From Pseudomonadota bacterium (GTDB taxonomy: Bacteria > Pseudomonadota > Gammaproteobacteria > Steroidobacterales > Steroidobacteraceae), in the NCBI GenBank assembly GCA_023423935.1, contig JAFAEQ010000030.1, positions 14,519-78,518 of the forward strand: a stretch of 64,000 bases of DNA. Reading direction: 5' to 3'. Below, in pieces: positions 35,345-43,454 of this stretch (positions are counted from its first letter, which is position 1; the number at the start of each line of letters is the position of its first letter). The notes under the pieces are model-generated. The model saw only the letters and a program-made list of their open reading frames with translations. It made no database searches and had not been told where the DNA came from. A program made the translations under genes and the position numbers.

Positions 35345-37030
35345 GTGTCACATAACAAGGCTGGGGTAACGGCAGTCGCGTCCTTGATGGCGCTCGTACT
35401 CGCCAATTCGGTCTGCGCGCAAAGCGCGGACTTCGACGTCAACGTCACCGTCGATGCGGCACGCGTCGAAGGCGAAGCAAAACCGGTCTGGCGTTTCTTC
35501 GGCGCCGACGAACCGAACTACGCAACGATGAAGGACGGCCGAACGACTCTGGCCACACTCGGCAGTCTGATGCCCGGCCACGTTTACTTCCGCACGCACA
35601 ACCTCCTGACATCGGGCGACGGCACACCTGCACTCAAGTGGGGATCGACGAATGCGTATACGGAAGACGCGCAGGGCCGTCCGATCTACGACTGGACGAT
35701 CGTCGATCGCATTTTCGATACGTACCTCGAGCGGGGCGTAAAGCCGTATGTCGAGATCGGGTTCATGCCCGAAGCACTGTCGGTGAAGCCGCAGCCCTAT
35801 CAGCATGATTGGCGTCCCGGCAGCGGACAGTTGCGCACCGGCTGGGCCTACCCACCGTCCTACTACGGCAAATGGGAAGAGCTGATCTATCAATGGGTCG
35901 CTCACTGCGTCTCACGCTACGGCCGCAGCGAAGTGGCGAGCTGGTATTTCCAGACCTGGAACGAAGCGAATCTGCCTCAGTACTACTGGGGCGGTACACC
36001 GGAAGAATTTTTCAAACTCCACGATGCGGCGATTCGCGGCGTGCGTCGCGCCCTGCCCGAGGCGAAAGTGGGCGGACCGGACATCGCCGGCAGAGGCAAT
36101 CGATTCCTCACCTCGTTCATGGAGCACGTCAAGGCAGCGGGCACACCCACTGACTTCCTGTCGTTTCACGCGAAGGGACAACCCGTCTTCGTCAAAGACG
36201 ACGCGCAAGGCGGTCATGTGCGGATGGGCATCAGCAATCATCTGCAAGCCGCAGAGAACGAGTTCGTCCAGATCGAAGCGCAGCCCGACTTCAAGAACAC
36301 ACCCATCGTGATCGGCGAGTCCGACCCGGAAGGATGTGCGGCCTGTCAGGGACCCGCCAACGCTTACCGAAACGGCACGATGTATTCGAGTTATACGGCG
36401 GCCACCTTCCCGCGACTGCAAGAACTCGCCGCGCGCCGCAAACTGAATCTCGAAGGCATCCTGAGCTGGGCGTTCGAATTCGAGGATCAGCCCTACTTCG
36501 CCGGCTTCCGACAGTTGACCTCCGCCGGAATCGACTTGCCGGTGATGAACGTCTTCAAGATGTTCTCGCGGATGAACGGCAAGTCCATTTCATCGATTTC
36601 AGATCACCAGATCCCGCTCGATCAGGTGATGACGAACGGCGTTCGCGATACGGCGGATGTCGGCAGCACGGCAACTCTGGATGACAACACGCTGGCCGTG
36701 ATGGTCTGGCACTACTACGACGACGACCTCCCCGGGCCTGACGCGCTCGTGCACCTGAATCTTCGCGGGTTACCCAAATCTTTCGCGAAAGGCGCGACGC
36801 TCACCCACTACCGCGTCGACAAGCAGCACTCCAACAGCTACACCGCCTGGCTCGAAATGGGTTCACCCATCGCACCGACGAACGAGCAGCGCGCGGCTTT
36901 GTTGAAGGCCGCTGAGCTTGCCTCCGCAGAGACGCCGCGCAGCATCAAACCCGCTCGCGGCGCCACGACACTCGACTTCACGCTGCCACGTCAGGGAGTG
37001 TCGCTCTTGGTGTTGAAGGCGGATCAGTGA
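35345..37030 (+). CDS. Secreted glycoside hydrolase, family 39-like (beta-xylosidase type)
   Basis: A 561-residue enzyme starting at a GTG, with a signal peptide (VASLMALVLANSVCAQ). The TIM-barrel region has the family motifs: HVYFRTHNLL, the general acid/base Glu in FQTWNEANLPQYYWGG (near residue 207) and the nucleophile Glu in IVIGESDPEGC (near residue 325). The C-terminal part is a beta-sandwich (LAVMVWHYYDDD). GH39 enzymes are beta-xylosidases or iduronidases; the exact specificity is uncertain. It stands alone after a repeat element. Confidence 0.88.
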   Translation: MSHNKAGVTAVASLMALVLANSVCAQSADFDVNVTVDAARVEGEAKPVWRFFGADEPNYATMKDGRTTLATLGSLMPGHVYFRTHNLLTSGDGTPALKWGSTNAYTEDAQGRPIYDWTIVDRIFDTYLERGVKPYVEIGFMPEALSVKPQPYQHDWRPGSGQLRTGWAYPPSYYGKWEELIYQWVAHCVSRYGRSEVASWYFQTWNEANLPQYYWGGTPEEFFKLHDAAIRGVRRALPEAKVGGPDIAGRGNRFLTSFMEHVKAAGTPTDFLSFHAKGQPVFVKDDAQGGHVRMGISNHLQAAENEFVQIEAQPDFKNTPIVIGESDPEGCAACQGPANAYRNGTMYSSYTAATFPRLQELAARRKLNLEGILSWAFEFEDQPYFAGFRQLTSAGIDLPVMNVFKMFSRMNGKSISSISDHQIPLDQVMTNGVRDTADVGSTATLDDNTLAVMVWHYYDDDLPGPDALVHLNLRGLPKSFAKGATLTHYRVDKQHSNSYTAWLEMGSPIAPTNEQRAALLKAAELASAETPRSIKPARGATTLDFTLPRQGVSLLVLKADQ

Positions 37031-37087
37031 GATCGATGCCGAGCGACAGACTGTCGAGGCTCGATGAGCATCGTTTCTGCGCGGAAT

Positions 37088-37408
37088 CTACGCCACGGTT
37101 CCGAGCTTGAGCCCGACGATCCCCGCAACGATCAAAGCCAGACTCACCATTCGCAAGGTGTTCGCAGGCTCATCAAACAGGATGATCCCGAGCACCACGG
37201 TACCGACCGCGCCGATGCCGACCCAGATCGCATAAGCGGTCCCCACGGGCAGCGACTTCATCGCAAGCCCCAGCAACCCGACGCTCACGATCATCGACAA
37301 CCCGGTCGCCACGCTCGGCCAAAGCCGGGTGAAACCCTCGGTGTACTTCAGGCCGATCGCCCAACCGATCTCGAACAGGCCCGCAAGAATGAGAACGAAC
37401 CAATTCAT
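37088..37408 (-). CDS. gdx: Gdx-type guanidinium exporter (SMR family, SugE)
   Basis: A 106-residue four-helix small multidrug resistance protein. The proton/substrate-binding Glu13 lies in AGLFEIGWAIGLKYTEGFTR, the hallmark of the Gdx/SugE subtype rather than the QacE/EmrE subtype. Further motifs are VGTAYAIWVGIGAVGTVVLG and the last helix LIVAGIVGLKLG. As a dual-topology homodimer it exports guanidinium in exchange for protons. Its leader carries two ACGA-loop hairpins, a guanidine-II riboswitch, which confirms the substrate. The AGGAGC ribosome-binding site lies at 37413-37418. Confidence 0.95.
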   Translation of the reverse strand: MNWFVLILAGLFEIGWAIGLKYTEGFTRLWPSVATGLSMIVSVGLLGLAMKSLPVGTAYAIWVGIGAVGTVVLGIILFDEPANTLRMVSLALIVAGIVGLKLGTVA

Positions 37409-37412
37409 AGTC

Positions 37413-37467
37413 GCTCCTATGAGTTGGGGTCGTCCCCGATAGATTGCACAGGTGAGGTCGTCCTCAC
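37413..37467 (-). promoter_or_regulatory. Guanidine-II (mini-ykkC) riboswitch
   Basis: On the minus strand the leader of the Gdx gene has two hairpins with identical ACGA loops: GTGAGG-ACGA-CCTCAC (37467-37452) and GGGG-ACGA-CCCC (37437-37426). A 14-base linker separates them, and AGGAG follows just before the start codon. Paired stems with ACGR loops next to a ribosome-binding site are the definition of the guanidine-II class. Ligand binding brings the loops together and should free the ribosome-binding site. Confidence 0.92.
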
Positions 37468-37525
37468 GGGAGCGATGATGGCAGCAGGCGCTGGAAGTTC
37501 AAGGGCGCTGCGCAGAGAGGCCGAA

Positions 37526-38130
37526 GATCTCCACGGGGCACACCGGGTCCACGGGGTTGCGAAGACAGGGAGGCCCTTCGAGCGAAGCGTTCACCGCCAT
37601 CGCTGACATCACCGCATCACTTTCATCACTCGCGAGAGTTCACACAGAGATCACAGAGGACACAGAGACCGGCAAAGGAGCCAGATCAGGATCTCCACGG
37701 GGAGCACGGGGTCCACTGGGTTGTCGAGCGAAGCGAGTTGCTGCCATCACGCATCACTCATCACTCATCACTCATCACTCATCACTCAGGAGATCTCACA
37801 CAGAGATCACAGAGCACACAGAGTCCGGCAAAGGAGCAAGATCCGGATCTCCACGGGGAGCACGGGGTCCACGGGGTTGCGCAGACAGGGAGGCCCTTCG
37901 AGCGAAGCGTTCACCGCCATCACTGACATCACCGCATCACTCATCACTCCAGAGATTTCACACAGAGATCACAGAGGACACAGAGTTCAAGATCAGAAGT
38001 CCACGGGGATCACGGGGCCCACTGGGTTGCGCAGCCAGAGAGGCCTTTCGAGCGAAGCGTTCACCGCCATCACTGACATCACCGCATCACTCATCACTCA
38101 AGAGACTTCACACAGAGCTAGATCAAGGAT
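37526..38130. repeat. Four tandem copies of a ~150-bp composite repeat
   Basis: Each copy has the order GATCTCCACGGGGAGCACGG, then TTCGAGCGAAGCG, then a CATCAC tract, then TTCACACAGAGATCACAGAG. Copies start near 37526, 37690, 37847 and 37998. Small parts recur singly at 49388-49494 and 52790-52900. Both forward frames stay open across it by chance of the repeat structure. Confidence 0.88.
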
Positions 38131-38505
38131 TGCGGCGTCATCGCCTCCGTCAGGAACATCACTGCCATCACTGTCATCACCCTCCCGCTAAATGAGATCC
38201 ACAGTGGTCACGGGGATAGACCGGTCCATGCTTCTTTTGTGGGTTCGGCTTTAGCCGAACAGATGCCTTGCTGTCCGACTGAAGTCGGACCCACAGGGAG
38301 GAACACGCTGGGCGAGTAGCGAGTGCCTAGCCGACTAGCTCGCTAGTCTGCTAGCCAGAAAGGAACATCTGCTGTGGAGTTGTGAAGCCTCTTCTCTAGC
38401 TAGCGGACTAGCAGACGAGTCGGCAAGCTACCGAATTCACACTGAGATCACTGAGGACAAAGAGGCAGCGGCGACGCCATCATTGATATCACTGCATCAC
38501 TGACA
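38131..38505. repeat. Repeat tract: CATCAC, double hairpin and CTAG-rich words
   Basis: No gene is present. The tract holds CATCAC-type simple repeats (38147-38180 and 38470-38505), a double-hairpin element at 38238-38295, and a CTAG-dense stretch at 38318-38435 (CTAGCCGACTAGCTCGCTAG). Confidence 0.8.
38238..38295. repeat. Double-hairpin element
   Basis: TTCGGCT-TTA-GCCGAA and GTCCGACT-GA-AGTCGGAC hairpins are enclosed by TGTGGGT and ACCCACA, so the whole is also an inverted repeat. A second full copy lies at 52506-52562 and a half copy at 52707-52729. Confidence 0.85.
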
Positions 38506-38961
38506 TCACTCATCACTCATCAACTCGAACGGTCTCGCTAAAGTGAACGAGGAAGCGGTAGGCCCGCGCTCGCGCAGCATCAACAAGCGCTCGCGTCCTT
38601 CCAGTGGCGAAGGTCGATGACCTGCGGGCACCCACCATGCTGCCTGATGCTGCTCCGATAACCGCCTGAACCACGCCTCGCGATCGCGGAGCAGTTCGAC
38701 GTGCGCGGTGCGATAGACGAAGTTCTTCAGATCGTCCGGGGTTTCCCAGACACTCATATTGATATAGATGTCGGGATCGTCGAACACATGGATCGAGGTT
38801 GCATCGCCGCCCTCGGATTGCAGGCGCCAGACGAATCCCTTCGCGCGCTCCGCCATTGCATTGATCTCTTCGAGCCGCGATACGAAACCCGCCATGACTG
38901 GCGAATCGAGAGCGGCCACGGCTTTGGCAATGTTGATCTGCGCGAGATGGTAGCGAGTCAC
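38506..38961 (-). CDS. DUF3291-family protein
   Basis: A 151-residue cytoplasmic protein. The opening YHLAQINIAKAVAALDSPVM, the later FVWRLQSEGGDATSIHVFDD, INMSVWETPDDLKNFVYR and WWVPAGHRPSPLEGRERLLM are the known pattern of DUF3291, a ferredoxin-like dimeric alpha/beta barrel group related to small monooxygenases. Enzymatic activity is not established. The C-terminal residues end inside a CATCAC repeat. It is a single gene. Confidence 0.88.
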   Translation of the reverse strand: MTRYHLAQINIAKAVAALDSPVMAGFVSRLEEINAMAERAKGFVWRLQSEGGDATSIHVFDDPDIYINMSVWETPDDLKNFVYRTAHVELLRDREAWFRRLSEQHQAAWWVPAGHRPSPLEGRERLLMLRERGPTASSFTLARPFELMSDE

Positions 38962-39011
38962 AGCGACACTCCGTGCGGGTGTCGCAAGATTACCCGGGAT
39001 GTGGGTCGCGA

Positions 39012-39842
39012 CTATTGTCGAAAATTGACGCCTGATTTGGCGCTCGCGCTGCGATATTGGCCCGGCGTCGATGCGGTATAGCTGACGAACGTGCGATGCA
39101 GCTGCGCCTGGTCGCTGAATCCCAGATCGACAGCGACATCCGCGATGCTTCCGCCCGCCTTCAATCCCTGCTTGGCCCGCTCGATGCGCGTGTTGTTCAC
39201 AAAGGCGTGCGGAGTCGTGTGATACGTGCGCCGAAAGACTCGAATCAGGGTTTCCTTGCGGCAGCGGAGCGCATGTGACACATCATCCAGAGTCGCACCC
39301 GATTCGATGGACTCGAGCAGTGCCTGTTTGATTCGCCCGGCCAGCGGCGTTTCTTGCTGAGGTGATGAAGCGGAACGGCTGCGCTCTACGGCAGCCGTGA
39401 GCAGTAGCTGCAACTCCGCGGTCGCTGCGGTTGCACACACACTTGGAAGACGCGTCACGAGCTCCAGGTACTGCGCAAACAAGCGCTCATCGCGAATCAC
39501 GCTCAGGTCGCCGCATGCATCCATCAGCGATCGCCCGCGCAACGCAAGCACGTTCTCGCCGCACCAAGACTCATCCAGAAACAGCATGTGGTAGCTGCGC
39601 GCTCGCCCCGCAACCGGATTGCACGCATGCACCGCATGCGGTGCAACGAGCACCAGATCGCCCTCGCGCAACAGGATTTCATGCCCACCGCAACTCGCGC
39701 GCGTTTCCCCGGCAATCACGGCCCCGAACGACAGCTCCGAATGAAAGTGCGGCTTGTACGCCTGCCGGCTATCGTAGGTGCTGCGCAGCTCGACGAACGG
39801 CAGTGCGTTGTCGCGCCAGTAGCGTTGCGTTTTTGTGCACAT
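39012..39842 (-). CDS. AraC-family transcriptional regulator
   Basis: A 276-residue regulator. The N-terminal half is a cupin ligand domain (YKPHFHSELSFGAVIAGETR, EILLREGDLVLVAPHAVHAC). The C-terminal half has two helix-turn-helix motifs (TLDDVSHALRCRKETLIRVF and SIADVAVDLGFSDQAQLHRT). The ATG at 39842 was chosen over 39884 because a decayed copy at 42210-42440 has an in-frame TGA just before the equivalent ATG. Its target is unknown; no divergent gene is close. Confidence 0.92.
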   Translation of the reverse strand: MCTKTQRYWRDNALPFVELRSTYDSRQAYKPHFHSELSFGAVIAGETRASCGGHEILLREGDLVLVAPHAVHACNPVAGRARSYHMLFLDESWCGENVLALRGRSLMDACGDLSVIRDERLFAQYLELVTRLPSVCATAATAELQLLLTAAVERSRSASSPQQETPLAGRIKQALLESIESGATLDDVSHALRCRKETLIRVFRRTYHTTPHAFVNNTRIERAKQGLKAGGSIADVAVDLGFSDQAQLHRTFVSYTASTPGQYRSASAKSGVNFRQ

Positions 39843-39975
39843 CGTGAGTCGATCGTTCGTGCTTGGAGGGGCATTGAAGCACATACGGTCAAAGAGCGAG
39901 GAGAGGGAAAGTCGAGTCCTGTTGTCCGCCTGGTCAGGAGGCGAACCTCGCCCAGCCGCTGTTACAGATGCAGCT

Positions 39976-40368
39976 CTACTTCATTGCCTTGGCGAGAATC
40001 CCCTCGTACGCCGGGTGAGCCAGCTCGAGTTGCTCCATATCCACCTGCGATACCCATTGAACGCACTCGTGCTCATCCGGTGCGCAGTTCGTGATAACGC
40101 CTTGCCATCGCTCGATGAGGAACAGGCTCAAGCGCACATCACCGCTGACCACAACCTTCCATGGCAATCCCGATGGCACTTCCGCCTGGATACCGAGTTC
40201 TTCCGCAAGCTCTCTTGCCAGCGCCGTTTGTGGCGACTCGCCAGTCTCTACATGCCCGCCCGGAACGTCCCATACACCTGGATAGTTCTCGCGATGGCGA
40301 CTGCGAAGACACAACAACACTCGTCCGTCTTGGCGCAGAACGCCAGCCACGACATTTATGATGTGCAT
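39976..40368 (-). CDS. NUDIX hydrolase
   Basis: A 130-residue single-domain NUDIX protein. The complete box is GHVETGESPQTALARELAEE and LGI (residues 38-60, Gx5Ex7REUxEExGU). The fold is MutT-like (INVVAGVLRQDGRVLLCLRS), so it probably hydrolyses a nucleoside di- or triphosphate; the substrate cannot be told from sequence. The frame is open upstream to 40566, but the family begins at MHIINVVAG. It is the downstream neighbour of no obvious partner. Confidence 0.93.
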   Translation of the reverse strand: MHIINVVAGVLRQDGRVLLCLRSRHRENYPGVWDVPGGHVETGESPQTALARELAEELGIQAEVPSGLPWKVVVSGDVRLSLFLIERWQGVITNCAPDEHECVQWVSQVDMEQLELAHPAYEGILAKAMK

Positions 40369-40816
40369 TGAGCACTCTTGCTCATTTGTCGCTTCCTGAC
40401 TTGTGCGTGAAGAAACAAATCGATCGGCGCCCCCGTCCATGCCAGCGACATATTTTTCTCGGAAACTCGTACGGTCGCGATCACTGCATGGAGCCAAGCC
40501 GAGGTGCTGACGCAAATAGATCTGTCCCTTTTCATGGCACTTGGACTCCACGCATCGCGCGCTCACGGAACTACTGCTTCACCGGCTTCAAACTGTTGTT
40601 CACCGATAATTCCGGCTCGGCTGCAACTTGCGGGACAGTCTGCCGTGTCTTAGCGCTTTAGGCCGCAGTATTGTGGACCTGCAGAAGCCTGAGGAGCGTG
40701 CGATGTTTTCCGCCTGTTCTTACAAGGAACCTAACGGCATGAGCGATCCGACACAACTTGATACCAACGTGAATCCTGAAGGCCACATCGGATCGCTGGA
40801 GAACACGACCTTCCGC
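40369..40816. other. Intergenic region
   Basis: No gene is supported. It contains the word AATAGATCTGTCCCTTTT near 40515, seen as a dispersed intergenic sequence in many environmental proteobacteria. The frame of the next gene is open from 40628, but its signal peptide begins at 40817. Confidence 0.4.
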
Positions 40817-41824
40817 ATGACCACGAAGCTGGCGTCTGCACTCTGTTCGCTCTGCGCAGTCACTGCGCACGCGGCGGGTATACGGGAGATCGTTGTGCCG
40901 GCCGGCGCAAGAGGACCTGAGATTCCCGCACGCGTCTGGACACCGTGCGCAGTTCCAGCCGGGCCGAAGAGCGTGGACAGCGGTGGCGTCACGATGAGCA
41001 TAAACGCGGTAGAGGACTGCGCTCCCTCGAGCAGGAACCTGCCTCTCATCGTCGTATCGCACGGAATGTTCGGCGATGTATTCAGTCACCACGACACCGC
41101 CGAAGCCCTTGCGGACGCGGGCTTTGCCGTCGTCACGATCAATCACACGCTGGATTCGATTTCAGCGAAGCGAGAATCGGTCGACAACATCTCCTCGTTC
41201 CTCGTCCGACCCGTCGATATTCAGCGGACCATTACGTACCTGCTCAGTGGCGCGCTACCCTGGGTAGACATCGATTCGCGCCGAATCGGATTCTTCGGCT
41301 TCTCGCGCGGCGGTTACACGGGTCTCGTTCTGGCCGGAGGAGTGCCTGACTATCACGCACCGGCATTTCCCTGTCCCGAAGAGTTCTCGATGTGCCGGCA
41401 AATGCGCGACGGCGACATACCGCCGCACGAAGCGGGACACGACCCACGCATCAAAGCTTTCGTCATCGCCGATCCTGTGAGTTTCTTCCCCGACGAGTCC
41501 AGCCTGCGAAACGTCACTGCGCCGATTCAGTTGTGGAGCTCCGATCGCGGCGGAATGGGAGTCCGCCCGGAAGATGTGGCCGCGGTGAAGAGCCATCTAC
41601 CGATAGCGCCTGACTTCCACCGCCTCCCGAACTCCGCCCATCTGTCCTTCCAGTTTCCATGCTCAACGGAGGAAGCGAAAGCGATGTCGTTCGTATGTAC
41701 TGATCCACCAGACTTCGACCGCGCCGCCTTCCATCGCACACTGAACACCGCAATGCTGGAGTTCTTTCGCAAGCAGCTCGGCCAAGAGTCTCCGCGTGAA
41801 GATCAACGAAGAACGAAGCCCTGA
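40817..41824 (+). CDS. Exported alpha/beta hydrolase, dienelactone/PAF-acetylhydrolase-like
   Basis: About 335 residues with a signal peptide (KLASALCSLCAVTAHAAG). The oxyanion region is LIVVSHGMFGDVFSHHD and the nucleophile elbow is GFFGFSRGGYTG with Ser. The Asp and His are probably near LWSSDRGGMG and LPNSAHLSF. Four or more cysteines (CPEEFSMC, FPCSTEE, FVCTDP) suggest disulphides in the periplasm. The family includes esterases and platelet-activating-factor acetylhydrolases; the substrate is unknown. An upstream ATG at 40703 is possible but would hide the signal peptide. Confidence 0.8.
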   Translation: MTTKLASALCSLCAVTAHAAGIREIVVPAGARGPEIPARVWTPCAVPAGPKSVDSGGVTMSINAVEDCAPSSRNLPLIVVSHGMFGDVFSHHDTAEALADAGFAVVTINHTLDSISAKRESVDNISSFLVRPVDIQRTITYLLSGALPWVDIDSRRIGFFGFSRGGYTGLVLAGGVPDYHAPAFPCPEEFSMCRQMRDGDIPPHEAGHDPRIKAFVIADPVSFFPDESSLRNVTAPIQLWSSDRGGMGVRPEDVAAVKSHLPIAPDFHRLPNSAHLSFQFPCSTEEAKAMSFVCTDPPDFDRAAFHRTLNTAMLEFFRKQLGQESPREDQRRTKP

Positions 41825-42209
41825 GCGGTTGGATGTTCCCCTCACGCCCGTTCAGCCTCAGGAAGCGAAGCGCTCCGTCAGCGACGCATCATTCGCTCGA
41901 CCAGCCTCGCGCCGCAACCTCTTTCCAGGACCGCGTATAAACACATCCCTGTGTCTGCTGAGACGACCGCCATCCATGGCGGATCGACGCTCCTGGAAAG
42001 AGCTTCCGACGCGAAGTTCTGAATACATCGGCGGTGGTCTGTCGGTGAGTTGTCTAGAACGAATTGGATCCGGGCAATAGTTAACACGCGAGCGGTTCAA
42101 TGAATGGACAAGCCCCGGATGACTGCTTTCGGCCCAGAGACGGACGTGGTTCAAACGAATTCCGATCGAACCTACAGAGCTCTCCCGGTTTCCGGCCCCC
42201 CGGCAGCCT
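41825..42209. other. Intergenic region before a decayed regulator copy
   Basis: No gene is supported on either strand. It leads into the truncated AraC-type remnant. Confidence 0.4.
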
Positions 42210-42440
42210 TGAGGTGCGGAGGTGCGTGCACTGCGTTCGGCGCAACGAGCACCAGATCGCCTTGCCGCAGCACCGTCTCGCGCCCACCACAACTCGCCCG
42301 TGTCTCACCAGCGATCACGGCACCGAACGACAGCTCCGAAAGGAATGCGGCGTGTACCCCTGCCGACTATCGTAGGTGCTGCGCAGCTCGACGAACGGCA
42401 GTGCGCCGTCGCGCCGGTAGTGTTGGATTTGATTGCACAT
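42210..42440 (-). pseudogene. Decayed N-terminal fragment of an AraC-type regulator
   Basis: Read from 42440 on the minus strand, the sequence is a diverged copy of the first ~75 codons of the AraC-type gene at 39012-39842. It begins MCNQIQHYRRDGALPFVELR (parent: MCTKTQRYWRDNALPFVELR) and YDSRQGYTPH. One base is then missing (CCGCATTCCTTTCGG against CCGCACTTTCATTCGG), which shifts the frame. The copy continues in the other frame (LSFGAVIAGETRASCGG, then VLVAPNAVHA) and ends there, without the DNA-binding half. Confidence 0.85.
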
Positions 42441-42544
42441 CGTTCATCGATCGCGGCGCTGCAGGAAGATGCGTTGAAGCAGAACGGAGCGACGGGAGCG
42501 CCATGAGAACGTCAGTCGGACTCTGTTGGCTGTTATGAGCCCGG

Positions 42545-42584
42545 ACGTTGCGAATTGCAGATATGCAAACCGGACACAGACGTC
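42545..42584 (+). repeat. 40-bp direct repeat, left copy
   Basis: The copy matches 43305-43344 at 34 of 40 positions and shares the core ATATGCAAACC. Its centre TTGCAGATATGCAA is nearly palindromic. The pair flanks the CPBP gene. Confidence 0.8.
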
Positions 42585-42595
42585 CTGATTCGACC

Positions 42596-43252
42596 TCAAT
42601 TGACGTAGTACATGAATCCGATGATGTCGGCGAGCACGTGCGCGACGACTAGAGGCCACAATCTGCCTGTCCGCGCAAACCAATGCCCGAAGATCAATCC
42701 CATCGGGACGATACTTAGGACCCCCACGGCTCCCTGATACAGATGGTACGTCGCACGGATTGCAAGACTGACATTGACCGCGAATGTCGCTGAACGCCGG
42801 AGCTTTACAGCGGTAATGACGTAACCGCACACGAAGACTTCTTCGAAAAGGCCGTTGACGCACGATGCGATAAGCACTGCGCTGACGGTGAGATCGCGGG
42901 CGGAAATCTCTGGAGCTTCGATTCCTCCAGTGACAGCAATGAATGCGCACCACAGGATGAAGTAGGCGCCGTAAGCGCCAACGAGCAAAGGCACTCCGAC
43001 AGCCGTGTCCTTGAACGAAGGGGCGAGACCGATATCCTGAGCCGTCCAACCGCTTTTCAAAAACACAGCGAGCGCCGCTGCTACGATCGTTTCGTAAACG
43101 ACAGTCGTCCATAACGCCTGATCCGAGAACAGCACGGGCGATCCGCTGGATGTGATAACAATCAGACTCGCGTAGATCGGCAATCCGAACGCGAGCGCGA
43201 CTACAACAACGAACTCTGTTCGAACCGAAAGACTCCGCACCGTGGCGATCAT
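42596..43252 (-). CDS. CPBP-family intramembrane protein with altered glutamate motif
   Basis: A 218-residue protein with about six membrane helices. CPBP/Abi motifs are recognisable: motif 1 is LFEEVFVCGYV, where the usual EExxxR has Cys in place of Arg; motif 2 is RATYHLYQG with the conserved His; motif 3 is HVLADIIGF. CPBP proteins are glutamate-type intramembrane proteases or scaffolds, often linked to bacteriocin immunity and prenylated peptides. With the Arg missing, activity is uncertain. The gene stands alone between two 40-bp direct repeats, which suggests mobilisation. Confidence 0.82.
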   Translation of the reverse strand: MIATVRSLSVRTEFVVVVALAFGLPIYASLIVITSSGSPVLFSDQALWTTVVYETIVAAALAVFLKSGWTAQDIGLAPSFKDTAVGVPLLVGAYGAYFILWCAFIAVTGGIEAPEISARDLTVSAVLIASCVNGLFEEVFVCGYVITAVKLRRSATFAVNVSLAIRATYHLYQGAVGVLSIVPMGLIFGHWFARTGRLWPLVVAHVLADIIGFMYYVN

Positions 43253-43304
43253 CCTTGTCTATTGTGCTTGGGGTGGCTCGGGATCTATCGAGTGATCACA
43301 GCGA

Positions 43305-43344
43305 ACGTAGCGAACTGCAAATATGCAAACCTGACACCGAGGTC
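43305..43344 (+). repeat. 40-bp direct repeat, right copy
   Basis: This is the partner of 42545-42584, in the same orientation, 760 bp away, on the other side of the CPBP gene. Confidence 0.8.
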
Positions 43345-43454
43345 GCTGCGCGTCGCACGAACGCGCCAGCTGGCACTTCAATGTGCGTGAAACCCACGAA
43401 CCCGCGGCCCGGCACCAACACTGCTCACGAAAGGCGTCCCTGGCATCGAATCAC

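Noticed and set aside
37557..38195. 212-codon open frame with repeated SPRGARGPLG and HTEITEDTE words
   Set aside because: It only follows the tandem nucleotide repeat; another frame of the same tract is also open, there is no ribosome-binding site, and the words are typical of spurious translations of this repeat family.
40508..40530. AATAGATCTGTCCCTTTT word
   Set aside because: It is a single copy in this window; without genome-wide data it cannot be called a repeat element.
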